NCBI GenBank assembly: GCA_011365055.1
Contig: RDOG01000003.1
Location: forward strand, 186,001 to 250,000
From: Promethearchaeota archaeon
GTDB lineage: Archaea > Asgardarchaeota > Lokiarchaeia > Helarchaeales > RDOG01
Direction of reading: 5' to 3'
DNA length: 64,000 nucleotides
The translations under genes were made by a program, and so were the position numbers. Every line of letters starts with the position of its first letter. Position 1 is the first letter of the stretch. Below the pieces are notes generated by a model. That model was not told the DNA's origin. It ran no database searches and was given only the letters and a program-made list of their open reading frames with translations. Positions 26,281 through 34,820 of the stretch are shown here, piece after piece.

Positions 26281-27191
26281 GAAATTAAAGTTGTTATTTC
26301 TGCACCATCAGAGGTAACAATGACAGTATGTTCTGCTTGTGCAACAGGTCCTCTTTTAGCATCCATTAAAACTGGATAACCATGAACTGCTCTCAAGCTA
26401 ATCAATCGCTTTAAAATATTTTCAGAAACAGAAGGAATCCAGCGTGGTGAAAAAGGCAATAAATTTGTTGTTTTAAATATGGTCGCTAAAGCATCATTGA
26501 TTTGTCTCGGAGCATTTTTTATTTTTGATTTATTTAAAGAATAAATAGTGATTATTTTTTGATTAATCACAAACCCTGCGCCATTAGTTGTGAATGGTTC
26601 TATCGCAAAAACGTCTCCTTCTTGAAAACTAGCAGAATGTCGAGTACTTGTTTCAATATTGGGAATCGTTGAACCTGAGTGTAAATCATATTGTTTTAAT
26701 TTATGACCACTTAAATTTGATATAGGTTTAAGATTAAAAGATTTTATTTCCTTTTCAATAAGCTCTCCAAGAGAATTAATTTTAACACCAGGTTTTATGG
26801 TGGATATGGCTTTTATAAGTGCCGAATGAGCTGCTTCATAAAAAACATCATGTTTTTCGGATCCTAGATTTATTGTAATAGCATGATCTGATAAATATCC
26901 GTCAATACTTACGCCTCCATCTAATTTTACAAGTAAATATCCTTCTTTAGGCTCAGGTATGACGGTTTGATCGTCTATGGGGCTTGTATAATGAGCTGCA
27001 ATTTCATTAATATCAATATTGAGAGGAAAAGCACAAGTTCCACCCTTTTTTTTAATTCCATCTTCAATGAAATTTACTATATCTATAATTTTTGCACCTG
27101 GTTTTACAATATTAGATCTTCTTACATCTAAAAACACTTGAGCAATGATAGTACCTGCTAATTTATACTTATTATAAATTTCCTCTTCCAT
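26277..27191 (-). CDS. map: Methionine aminopeptidase, type II
   Basis: The enzyme removes initiator Met from nascent proteins. The 304-residue protein has the metal ligands in order: LDGGVSIDGYLSDHAITI (two Asp), the HDLHSGSTIPNI-like HSG segment, FAIEPFTTNG (Glu) and the final AEHTVIV (Glu), plus the substrate His in NEIAAHYTSPIDD. The type II insertion of about 60 residues is present. ATG 27191. The last 4 nt overlap the end of convergent rfcL. Confidence 0.95.
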   Translation of the reverse strand: MEEEIYNKYKLAGTIIAQVFLDVRRSNIVKPGAKIIDIVNFIEDGIKKKGGTCAFPLNIDINEIAAHYTSPIDDQTVIPEPKEGYLLVKLDGGVSIDGYLSDHAITINLGSEKHDVFYEAAHSALIKAISTIKPGVKINSLGELIEKEIKSFNLKPISNLSGHKLKQYDLHSGSTIPNIETSTRHSASFQEGDVFAIEPFTTNGAGFVINQKIITIYSLNKSKIKNAPRQINDALATIFKTTNLLPFSPRWIPSVSENILKRLISLRAVHGYPVLMDAKRGPVAQAEHTVIVTSDGAEITTLIS

Positions 27192-27231
27192 AAAAATTTC
27201 ACGATAAGAAAAAATTATTAGAAAAATAAAA

Positions 27232-27516
27232 TCATAATTTTGTTACGGACATCATTAACATTTCAGATCTTTGGACGTTAGGTATTTTATTTAAAAGATC
27301 TTCGAGTTCGTCTGTGATACCCTCATAATCAGGACAGAATACTCTGAATTGTAATGCTTCTAATCCAAAAGCAACATATTCACGTTTAAATGTCTCTTTA
27401 ATAACCTCAAATTTATCCGGTAATGATTTAATAATATTTTCTTGCAATTTATCTAAATCTACTTCAGTACCTTCGGGTAAAACCTTCATTATAGCCATTA
27501 ATCTTTTATCGCCCAT
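27232..27516 (-). CDS. Elongation factor 1-beta (aEF1B)
   Basis: The 94-residue protein is the archaeal nucleotide exchange factor for EF-1alpha. It shows MAIMKVLPEGTEVDLDKL, the KREYVAFGLEALQF segment and the C-terminal DELEDLLNKIPNVQRSEM, matching the ferredoxin-like archaeal EF1B fold. The ATG at 27516 follows an AGGAG-type site. The small zinc-ribbon gene upstream is its usual partner in archaeal genomes. Confidence 0.93.
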   Translation of the reverse strand: MGDKRLMAIMKVLPEGTEVDLDKLQENIIKSLPDKFEVIKETFKREYVAFGLEALQFRVFCPDYEGITDELEDLLNKIPNVQRSEMLMMSVTKL

Positions 27517-27559
27517 GGAAATCTTCTCCTCTTAAGAATAACATTAATAATATCTTTCA

Positions 27560-27733
27560 TTAAGGTCCAGTAAAGTCGCATTTAATGCATTTATATTCTC
27601 TTGAGAATTTTTTGCACGTCTCGCATCGCCAAATTGTTGTACCTCCACAACTGGGACAACTAAATTTTACAGATTTTTCATTTGGCGATATCAATCGACC
27701 ACAACCGCCACATATTACTTTGATAACTGACAA
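27560..27733 (-). CDS. Small double zinc-ribbon protein (HVO_2753-like)
   Basis: The product of about 57 residues has four CxxC knuckles: CGGC, CPSC, CETC and CIKC, arranged as two zinc ribbons, with FSCPSCGGTTIWRCETC in the centre. This matches the short archaeal zinc-ribbon family that neighbours aEF1B. The frame opens with GTG at 27745, but the TTG at 27733 behind GGTGAT gives MSVIKVICGGCG and is preferred. The molecular role is unknown. Confidence 0.85.
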   Translation of the reverse strand: MSVIKVICGGCGRLISPNEKSVKFSCPSCGGTTIWRCETCKKFSREYKCIKCDFTGP

Positions 27734-27828
27734 TACTATCACCACTAATAAAATAATTTTATTTTGTCAATGAAAAATGGAAATTTAATTATTTCCTTTT
27801 TTTAATAAAATAAATTCAAGCTAATTTT

Positions 27829-29046
27829 TTAATGAAATAGAACTCCAAATAAAATGGATGATATCAGATTAAATATTTTAGGACCAAAAATAATTTTCTT
27901 AATTAATTCTCCTTGCATGTCCATGTCTCCGATATCTTCCATCATCTTAGTTATACCTTGATTTTCTATTGAACGGAAAAGTTCATCTATTAATTTGTCA
28001 GGAATCGAATTTAAGACGAATCTAACAAGCTTCATTAATCTTAATTCATTTAAATATTCTTTAGTCCATAATTTTTGATAATTTTTCATCATCATTTCCG
28101 AAAAATCGCCTCTATTTAATGCTTCTACTGCAACATTTCCCGCAATTTTTGCGCATAATCCTCCAAAGACAACACCTCCCCCAGTTGTTGCTTTTACTTG
28201 TCCAACAGAATCTCCCACACCCATAAATCCTGGTGCATAAGTCTTTCTAATTGGACCACCAATCATTATTAATCCTCCTCCCTTTTGATAAATTATTCCA
28301 TTTTTCAATTTTTTTGAAGCAATCGGATGTTTTTTTATAAAGTATTTGATATAATTAATAGGTTTACCAAATCTTGAACCAACGGCTACTCTTGCAGTTG
28401 TATCTGATGTTGGTATTATATAAGCAAAAAATCCAGGTGAAATTTTTCTCCCCATGTAAATTTCGACATAGTCTTGATCTATTCTAAGATTTTTTAATTC
28501 ATATTGAATAGCTGGTACCAAGCTATTTAATCTGGACGCTTTTATTCCCATTTGCTTTATGATTTTAGATCTCACTCCCTCTCCATCGATAATTATTTTC
28601 GAGTTAATTGAAGTTTCTTCAATTCCTTTTTTCACTTTAAGTCCAATTGCAGTTTTATTTTTTTTAATTATTGAAAGAACCTTTGAGTTGAGGTGCACTT
28701 TACCATCTAAATCCTCTACCTTTTGAATCAGAAATTTATCAAAAATTGCTCTATCAATAACGTATGCTTGAATATCTTTCCTTTTTACAAAAAATTCATG
28801 TCCAGAAGGTGAATAAAATTTTGAACCCTTTACTTTATACTGAATGCAATCTTGGGGTAGTTTTATTTTGAGTTTATCAAATCCTTTAACACTTATAAGA
28901 CCCGCACAGTTAATAGGAATACCAATTTCTTTATGTTCTTCAAAAATATCGACCATTTTATGATTTTTTAAAATTTCAATTGCTGCGAACGCAGAAGCTG
29001 GTCCTCCTCCAATGCATGCAACATCAGTTTCATAGTTTAAAGACAA
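27829..29046 (-). CDS. Geranylgeranyl reductase-family flavoprotein
   Basis: The 405-residue protein starts with a Rossmann FAD motif (CIGGGPASAFAAIEI) and has INCAGLIS, a YIIPTSD-like segment and GFMGVGDSVGQVKATTGGGVVFG, the second FAD motif typical of geranylgeranyl reductases. In archaea this family saturates the isoprenoid chains of membrane ether lipids. The exact substrate (lipid or quinone-like) is inferred from the domain of life. The start is TTG at 29046. No operon partner is evident. Confidence 0.88.
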   Translation of the reverse strand: MSLNYETDVACIGGGPASAFAAIEILKNHKMVDIFEEHKEIGIPINCAGLISVKGFDKLKIKLPQDCIQYKVKGSKFYSPSGHEFFVKRKDIQAYVIDRAIFDKFLIQKVEDLDGKVHLNSKVLSIIKKNKTAIGLKVKKGIEETSINSKIIIDGEGVRSKIIKQMGIKASRLNSLVPAIQYELKNLRIDQDYVEIYMGRKISPGFFAYIIPTSDTTARVAVGSRFGKPINYIKYFIKKHPIASKKLKNGIIYQKGGGLIMIGGPIRKTYAPGFMGVGDSVGQVKATTGGGVVFGGLCAKIAGNVAVEALNRGDFSEMMMKNYQKLWTKEYLNELRLMKLVRFVLNSIPDKLIDELFRSIENQGITKMMEDIGDMDMQGELIKKIIFGPKIFNLISSILFGVLFH

Positions 29047-29168
29047 TTACTATCATTCCAATAATGTTTTCAAATTAAAATAGCTTCCAAATTTTTAATC
29101 AATTATTTCCTTAAAAAATTAATTTATAAAAAATGGACAAATTTACGTGATTTGAATAATCAATTAAC

Positions 29169-29870
29169 TTAAAGAACTCTTGATCGTTCAATGAAAGATT
29201 TCATTGACCTAATTAATTTCAATAATTCCCATGCTTTTACTTGGTCTCCCTCTGTTAAAAGATCTTGTAAAAATGAGCTAAACTCTCCTTTATCTACAAA
29301 CTTGTAAAACTCTTGAATTTCCCATAAAATGCTTTTCATATCCGTTTCAGTACTACTCGTAAACCAAGTGCTGCTTGGAACAGCCAAAGGTTTCGGTTTT
29401 ATGGTAGGACTTGGCATTTCAACTTCCACTGGTTCAGGAGCTTCTTCTGGAATTTCTTCAATAACTGGCTTTGCAGGGGCTGCAATTAGTGGAGCTCCTG
29501 TCATTATCTCATCATTTGCTCTTGCTACATCCATGAAAGCTACACCCGCGCCACCATCAGGAGATACGTAAGCTAAAGTTATATATTGATCTTTAGAATT
29601 CGCTGCCACAATATGTCCTTGTCCCATAACATTTGTAGCAACAAGACGTTCTTTAGTGCATTGCAAAATTGAGTATTTAATTCCTTGAATAACAATACTG
29701 TGCTCTTGTTTACGCCATGCATTTAAAGTTGAAATTATATCAGCAGTTATGTCCCAGTTAGATGTTTGATAAAGAACGTTGCCGGAACCGTCCATAATGG
29801 TTACCGCAGTTACCGTTTTATTTGCATCAAACAGCTTATTTAATACTTTTTCGTAATCTGGTTCTGACAT
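29169..29870 (-). CDS. Profilin-like domain protein with proline-rich linker
   Basis: The 233-residue protein has an N-terminal domain (about 1-125) whose strand order follows profilin: VTAVTIMDGSGNVLYQTSNW, a helix (ADIISTLNAW), IQGIKYSILQCTKERLVATN, GQGHIVAANS, ITLAYVSPDGG and a last helix GVAFMDVARAND. IQGIKYSILQ resembles LGGTKYMVIQ of eukaryotic profilin. A Pro/Glu-rich linker (about 126-165) precedes a helical C-terminal segment. Roadblock/LC7 domains share parts of this pattern and are the main alternative. Profilins bind actin monomers. The ATG at 29870 follows AAGGAT. Confidence 0.55.
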   Translation of the reverse strand: MSEPDYEKVLNKLFDANKTVTAVTIMDGSGNVLYQTSNWDITADIISTLNAWRKQEHSIVIQGIKYSILQCTKERLVATNVMGQGHIVAANSKDQYITLAYVSPDGGAGVAFMDVARANDEIMTGAPLIAAPAKPVIEEIPEEAPEPVEVEMPSPTIKPKPLAVPSSTWFTSSTETDMKSILWEIQEFYKFVDKGEFSSFLQDLLTEGDQVKAWELLKLIRSMKSFIERSRVL

Positions 29871-29917
29871 CTTGTATATCCTTTTAAATATTTTGATTTT
29901 CCATTCGTTTTTTGGTT

Positions 29918-29934
29918 CGGTTTAATTCAAACCG
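29918..29934. promoter_or_regulatory. Inverted repeat upstream of the profilin-like gene
   Basis: CGGTTT-AATTC-AAACCG is a perfect 6-bp inverted repeat with a 5-nt centre, 48-64 nt upstream of the ATG at 29870. It is one of few GC-containing blocks in the gap and sits in the core-promoter region, so it is a possible operator. Confidence 0.4.
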
Positions 29935-30036
29935 TTTTTTAACTGTAAATTCAAGGCATTAATCTTATTGTTTAGTTTTTATTATTAAGCAATATTTATT
30001 TTAGTTTCGCATATTTTAAAAATTTATGTCAAATAA

Positions 30037-30171
30037 ATGAAAACAATAAAATCGCTTGATTTTTTTATAATTAGCAGTATTCTGATAATTTTTGTCATAA
30101 TTATAATTATTAATAGTATAGTTAGTTTAAAAAACAATGTCATATTTTATCAATTTTGTAAAATCTTATAG
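30037..30171 (+). CDS. Possible 44-residue single-pass membrane peptide
   Basis: The frame begins MKTIKSLDFFIISS and contains one hydrophobic stretch of about 20 residues, then a short tail (SLKNNV...FCKIL). There is no recognisable ribosome binding site, and AT-rich DNA easily yields hydrophobic frames, so this is a weak call. Confidence 0.2.
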   Translation: MKTIKSLDFFIISSILIIFVIIIIINSIVSLKNNVIFYQFCKIL

Positions 30172-30407
30172 ATTATTAAATTTCTCTAATGTTAAGGTCA
30201 TTTTTTTGAGATTTAAGAATTTTAACTCATAAAATTAGACTAATTACTTGGATGGAATTTCTTTTTCTCTGGACTAAAATTACTATTTTTAACGGATTTA
30301 AATTAAAAATTTTTGATTTTTCTTAAAAATTCGTTCCTAATTTGAATTAATTGAAGCTGATAACTTGAAAAGATACTTTATTTTAATTATCAAAGAACAT
30401 AAAAAAT

Positions 30408-30980
30408 TCATTCTTCTTCATTTAACACTTTTTCTACTTGTTTTACAAATTTCTTTGCTGGTCCATACATTCTATATATCCAGATAATACCAATGACAGT
30501 ACTTGGTACTAAAATAAAAATTAAGGGCCAAAAAATAATGATATTAACTCCAACTTGAACGTACAATATTAACATGATAATTATGAGCGCAACTATGGCT
30601 GAAATAGCAATAATTTTCATTTGTAATCCACCAATTAGTCTCAAGTGAAGATATGATTTTTCTTCTTTAAGTTGAGTCATATATGCTTTTTTTAATAAGT
30701 GTCTCTCATCATCTTGGATGGATCCACGAAAATCATCTAATATTTTAAAGATCCGTTTTCCCAGCTTTGTATTTATATAGGTTCCATCATCTTTTTTTTC
30801 TACGAATCCAGTTAGTAATTTTAAATGATAATTCAATTTTCCTGAGGTAATCGTAAAATATTCCATTAATTTTGAATAACTCATTGGTCTTTTTTCTAAA
30901 AGTCTTAATATTTCTCTCCTTATTTCGTGATTAAGCGCATTTAAAATTACATTTTCAGATGGTATTGATATATTTATCAC
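30408..30980 (-). CDS. ArsR-like winged-helix protein with two transmembrane helices
   Basis: The 190-residue protein starts with a winged HTH (about 8-75; LNALNHEIRREILRLLEKRPMS, SGKLNYHLKLLTGFVEKKDD, YINTKLGKRIF), followed by two transmembrane helices (about 118-140 and 145-170) and a short charged tail. This is the membrane-tethered HTH architecture common in archaea, probably a transcription regulator held at the membrane. ATG 30980. A two-helix membrane protein gene lies 33 nt upstream on the same strand and may be its partner. Confidence 0.8.
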   Translation of the reverse strand: MINISIPSENVILNALNHEIRREILRLLEKRPMSYSKLMEYFTITSGKLNYHLKLLTGFVEKKDDGTYINTKLGKRIFKILDDFRGSIQDDERHLLKKAYMTQLKEEKSYLHLRLIGGLQMKIIAISAIVALIIIMLILYVQVGVNIIIFWPLIFILVPSTVIGIIWIYRMYGPAKKFVKQVEKVLNEEE

Positions 30981-31013
30981 CTTATTATATAATATATATC
31001 TAAAATTTTAAAC

Positions 31014-31244
31014 TTATTCTTGATTCTTTTTGATAACTTGTCTGTGTAACCTGCCAATCCAATATAGGCTAAATATGTTAAATACTATTGATATCCCCAT
31101 CATTAATCCTGTAAAAAATTTTATTAGAGGAAAAGGAGGTAAAAGGTTTTCAATCAAAATTGCACAAGACACTAATATTAATCCTATGGAAAGTATTTTT
31201 AAAAATATCCGTTCATCTTCTTCAAATTTTTTCTTTAATAGCAA
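31014..31244 (-). CDS. Small two-helix membrane protein
   Basis: The 76-residue protein has a basic start (LKKKFEEDER), two hydrophobic helices (about 15-32 and 40-60) and a basic C-terminus (GRLHRQVIKKNQE). The TTG start at 31244 lies behind a GGAG site. It precedes the membrane-tethered HTH gene by 33 nt, which suggests a two-gene operon. No family recognised. Confidence 0.55.
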   Translation of the reverse strand: MLLKKKFEEDERIFLKILSIGLILVSCAILIENLLPPFPLIKFFTGLMMGISIVFNIFSLYWIGRLHRQVIKKNQE

Positions 31245-31635
31245 AAATTCAACTCCATTTAACTTATTTTTTTTTCTTTTTAGTTTATTTAGTTTTAAAC
31301 TCTCTAAATATATGAAAAAAAGCCTTAGTTTTAAGGATTCTTGAAAAAATAATTAAACTAAAATGAAAAAAAAAATTGGCAATATTAAAAATTTTGAAGA
31401 ATTACATAAATAAAACATCATTTTTACGGTTATTATCAATTTAAATTTTAAAAATAAAATAATTCAGTATTAATTGAGAATCTTAAATCAAATTAGTTGT
31501 TATAAGGATAATTAAGAGGAATTTATTGAAAGAATTTAGAAATTTTAAAAATAATTCGTATCTATAATTAGATATAAAAAATTTTAACTTCTCTTAATTT
31601 TCTAATATAATAAAAAACTCGTTAATTATTTATCT
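31245..31635. other. Gap of 391 nt with no gene recognised
   Basis: Very AT-rich. Several SD-led frames of fewer than 15 codons occur (for example one starting TTG near 31527), which I regard as chance. The promoter of the 31244 gene must lie here. No repeats or RNA genes seen. Confidence 0.5.
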
Positions 31636-31878
31636 CTATTCACCAATAGGCATTAACAATTCAATTTTATTTTTAGTATTAGTTATTCTAGATACGTTAA
31701 TAATACCTTGAATTTCTAAAGCCATTAAATTTTTCGAAAAATCTGAAGGTGTCATTTCTTTAAATTCTTTTAATAAATAACTATAGAGCTCCTGATCGGA
31801 GATCACACCTTTATTTCTAACTAAAATTTGTAATATCGTATTCTTTATGGGTAATGTTTTCCAATTTACAGATTTCAT
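31636..31878 (-). CDS. Small winged-helix protein
   Basis: The 80-residue protein reads as one winged helix: helix 1 (LPIKNTILQILVRNKGVIS), helix 2 (DQELYSYLLKEF), recognition helix (TPSDFSKNLMALEIQGIINVS) and a wing (RITNTKNKIELLMP). It could bind DNA or, as in many Asgard proteins, be a protein-interaction module. ATG 31878. It lies alone, 140 nt upstream of the 3' end of the CDC48 gene on the same strand. Confidence 0.65.
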   Translation of the reverse strand: MKSVNWKTLPIKNTILQILVRNKGVISDQELYSYLLKEFKEMTPSDFSKNLMALEIQGIINVSRITNTKNKIELLMPIGE

Positions 31879-32017
31879 AAAAATTATCTCTTAAAATTAA
31901 TAATAAATGTAAATAAATTACAAAAAAAGTAATCCAATTATGATTAATCCTTCTAATGTAACCTTAAAAATGTTTTTAAAAAAAAAGTCAATGTGAAAAA
32001 AAAGGAACGATAAACAA

Positions 32018-34234
32018 TTAAATAGACATTTGCGGAGCACTAGGTTTCGTGCGTTTAAATTGAGTACCAATTCTTCTATACCAAAGTAAAATTTCTTGAT
32101 TTATAGTCGGATGAATCTTCTTCATGGCTTCTTCAAAATGTTTCATCTCAATTTCTTCTGCTTCCAAGTCTTCTCTTAATGCTAACATTCCTGCTTCTTG
32201 ACATGCGCCTTCTACATCACTTCCAACAAAATCTTGCGATAATTTCGCTAACTTTTCAATATCGACATCAGTTGCCAGAGGCATGTCTTTTGTATATATT
32301 TTAAAGATTTCCAACCGCTCTTTTTCTCCTGGTGGCTCTATAAATATCACTCTATCAAACCTACCATGGCGTAATAAAGCTGGATCTATAATGTCTGGGC
32401 GATTAGTAGCTGCAATTATAACAACATCTTTCAACGTTTCTAATCCATCCAATTCTGTCAATAACTGACTAATTACTCTCGAACTGACATTAGAATCTGC
32501 TGAAACCATTCCTCTACGAGTAGTAATGGCATCAATTTCATCAAAGAAAATTATTGCGGGAGCTGCGGCTCTTGCTTTTCTAAATACTTCTCTGATTGCT
32601 TTTTCAGATTCTCCAACCCATTTACTGAATACCTCCGGACCTTTAATTGCAATAAAGTTTGCTTCTGATTCAGTGGCAACTGCTCTTGCAAGTAAAGTTT
32701 TTCCACATCCAGGAGGGCCATATAATAAAATACCCTTGGGAGCTTTTATTCCCATTTTTATAAACTTGTTTTCTAATTTTAAAGGCCATTCAACGGCTTC
32801 AACTAATTCTTGTTTTGCATCGTAAAGCCCTCCTACATCTGTCCATTTCACGTTTGGGTTTTCTATCATTACTTCTCTAATTGCAGAGGGCATGATTTCT
32901 TTTAAAGCATGATCAAAATCATCATTCAAGACTTGTAATTGATCCAACACCTCGCTGGGTATCTCATCATCCTCTAAATTAATCTTTGGTATGAATCTTC
33001 TCAAACATTTCATTGCTGCTTCTCTGCATAAGGCTGCTAAATCAGCACCAACAAAACCATGAGTTACTGAAGCTAAATCTGCAATATCTACATCTTTTCC
33101 TAAAGGCATTCCTCTCGTGTGAATTTGTAATACCTCATATCTTCCAGCTTTATTTGGAACTCCTATTTCGATTTCTCTATCAAACCTTCCAGGTCGTCGT
33201 AATGCAGGATCTAAAGCATTTGCACGATTTGTTGCACCAATAACAATAACTCTTCCTCGACCATGTAATCCATCCATTAAAGCCAATAATTGGGCTACTA
33301 CTCTTCTTTCGACTTCTCCAGTTACCTCTTCTCGTTTTGGTGCAATTGCATCAATTTCATCGATAAATATAATACCTGGTGCACTTTTTTCAGCTTCATC
33401 GAAAATACTTCTTAATTTCTTTTCAGATTCTCCATAGAATTTACTCATTATTTCTGGACCATTGATTGGTATGAAATAAGCTTCAGATTCATTTGCAACA
33501 GCCCTGACTAATAGGGTTTTTCCGCATCCAGGTGGTCCACGTAATAACACTCCTTTTGGTGGGCTAATACCCAGCTTCTTAAATAATTCAGGATGCTTAA
33601 GGGGTAATTCAACCATTTCTCTAATTCTTTGTATTTCTTCACTCAATCCTCCAATATCCTCATAAGTAACTATTGGTATGCCTCCAACTGCTTCTTCAGT
33701 GGCACTTTCGCTCACTCGTAATATTGTGGATTGTTTAATAGTAACAACACCAGAAGGGCGAGTGGAAATGATTTGAAAAGGAACTTCTTTGCTAATACCA
33801 ATAGGAATTAAAATAGTATCGTTTTTAACAACGGGATAATTTAATAATTTTCTTCTAACAAATTGTTCGATATAAGGATCTGCTTTGATATTTACTGAGG
33901 TTGGAGCTATAATTACTCTACTTGCTATTTTTTCTTGAGCTTTTTTAATACTAACTAATTCGCCCAAACCCACTGTGGCATTTTTTCTCAATCGTCCGTC
34001 CATTCTTATTAAACTACGCCCTTGATCTTCTGGATAAGCAGGCCATGCAATAGCCGCAGTCAATCTTTTTCCAGTAATAGCAACAACATCTCCAGTTTGA
34101 ATGTTTAATTTTTCCATGGTTTCATTATCTATTCTTATTATAGATCTTCCAACGTCTCTTTGCTTCGCTTCTGCAACCCTTAACTTCTCAAAGCTATTTG
34201 GATCTTCATCAATATTTGAATTAACTTCACTCAA
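32018..34234 (-). CDS. CDC48/VAT-family AAA+ ATPase
   Basis: The 738-residue protein has the CDC48 N-domain (residues about 10-190, starting [19 protein letters not shown]) and two AAA+ domains. D1 has GPPGCGKT near residue 236 and [13 protein letters not shown]2 has GPPGCGKT near residue 510 and FFDEIDAI. The second-region-of-homology arginines ([13 protein letters not shown] and [12 protein letters not shown]) are present. It unfolds and extracts proteins for degradation or remodelling. The TTG start at 34234 follows GGTGGT. The acidic eukaryotic p97 tail is missing. Confidence 0.95.
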   Translation of the reverse strand: MSEVNSNIDEDPNSFEKLRVAEAKQRDVGRSIIRIDNETMEKLNIQTGDVVAITGKRLTAAIAWPAYPEDQGRSLIRMDGRLRKNATVGLGELVSIKKAQEKIASRVIIAPTSVNIKADPYIEQFVRRKLLNYPVVKNDTILIPIGISKEVPFQIISTRPSGVVTIKQSTILRVSESATEEAVGGIPIVTYEDIGGLSEEIQRIREMVELPLKHPELFKKLGISPPKGVLLRGPPGCGKTLLVRAVANESEAYFIPINGPEIMSKFYGESEKKLRSIFDEAEKSAPGIIFIDEIDAIAPKREEVTGEVERRVVAQLLALMDGLHGRGRVIVIGATNRANALDPALRRPGRFDREIEIGVPNKAGRYEVLQIHTRGMPLGKDVDIADLASVTHGFVGADLAALCREAAMKCLRRFIPKINLEDDEIPSEVLDQLQVLNDDFDHALKEIMPSAIREVMIENPNVKWTDVGGLYDAKQELVEAVEWPLKLENKFIKMGIKAPKGILLYGPPGCGKTLLARAVATESEANFIAIKGPEVFSKWVGESEKAIREVFRKARAAAPAIIFFDEIDAITTRRGMVSADSNVSSRVISQLLTELDGLETLKDVVIIAATNRPDIIDPALLRHGRFDRVIFIEPPGEKERLEIFKIYTKDMPLATDVDIEKLAKLSQDFVGSDVEGACQEAGMLALREDLEAEEIEMKHFEEAMKKIHPTINQEILLWYRRIGTQFKRTKPSAPQMSI

Positions 34235-34359
34235 TAAGGACCACCAACAAATCTCAAAACATAATTCTGTTTGTACTTATATTTTTTTTCTTATTAAATG
34301 GCTATTAATGAATAACAAAAGAAATTATTTGAATTTGTTGATTATTTGCATCAATTAAA

Positions 34360-34545
34360 TCAAGTTACCAATAAGATTTCCGTATTACAAATAGGACATT
34401 TATTAACCTTTAAATTCTTTTGAATTATTGAAAAAATAGACCTTTTTAATAATAATTCGTTACATTTTGGATAATAAGTGTTTTCATAATAGTGATCTGA
34501 TAAATTATAAATATAGAAGTGATGAATATAATCAATTTTTTCTAT
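34360..34545 (-). pseudogene. Decayed C-terminal fragment of the radical SAM gene found intact at 37816-38844
   Basis: The minus strand encodes about 60 codons reading DHYYENTYYPKCNELLLKRS and then FSIIQKNLKVNKCPICNTEI before a stop. The intact gene ends DHEYENTYCPKCNELLLKRS then FSIIHKKLNDNKCPNCQKEI. One zinc-ribbon Cys has become Tyr, and an in-frame stop at 34546-34548 cuts the homology on the 5' side. Nucleotide identity is high over stretches such as 34449-34470. The relic and the intact copy flank the receptor gene at 34821-37718 in direct orientation. Confidence 0.8.
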
Positions 34546-34759
34546 TTATCTTAAAAAATCTAAAAATTTCCATAATATAGAAAGATTATTAAATCTGAAA
34601 TTTAATTAAATTATGAATTTAAAATCAATTGAATGTTATTTATTACTTTATCAACAATCTATTCAGCCAAAATATCAAATTTAGTAATTAACAATTAGAT
34701 AAACTGTTTTTATTTACAATTTTTCAAAAATTGAATCATTTTCCTTTTCTAATTAAAAA

Positions 34760-34769
34760 ATTTAAATAA
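34760..34769 (+). promoter_or_regulatory. TATA box of the receptor-like gene
   Basis: ATTTAAATAA preceded by a run of A (BRE-like) predicts a transcript start near 34790. This rules against translation from the TTG at 34770 and supports the ATG at 34821. Confidence 0.45.
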
Positions 34770-34820
34770 TTGAAAATAATAGAGATATGGAAATATAAGT
34801 TTGATTCATTAGTGGTTTAT

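Larger units (their letters stand above)
29871..30407. other. Gap of 537 nt with an inverted repeat and one possible small ORF
   Basis: AT-rich region upstream of the profilin-like gene and downstream of the HTH/TM gene. It holds the inverted repeat at 29918-29934 and a plus-strand frame at 30037-30171. I saw nothing else in it. Confidence 0.5.

Noticed and set aside
31245..31635. SD-led frames of fewer than 15 codons
   Set aside because: Such frames arise often in AT-rich DNA and show no protein-like composition.
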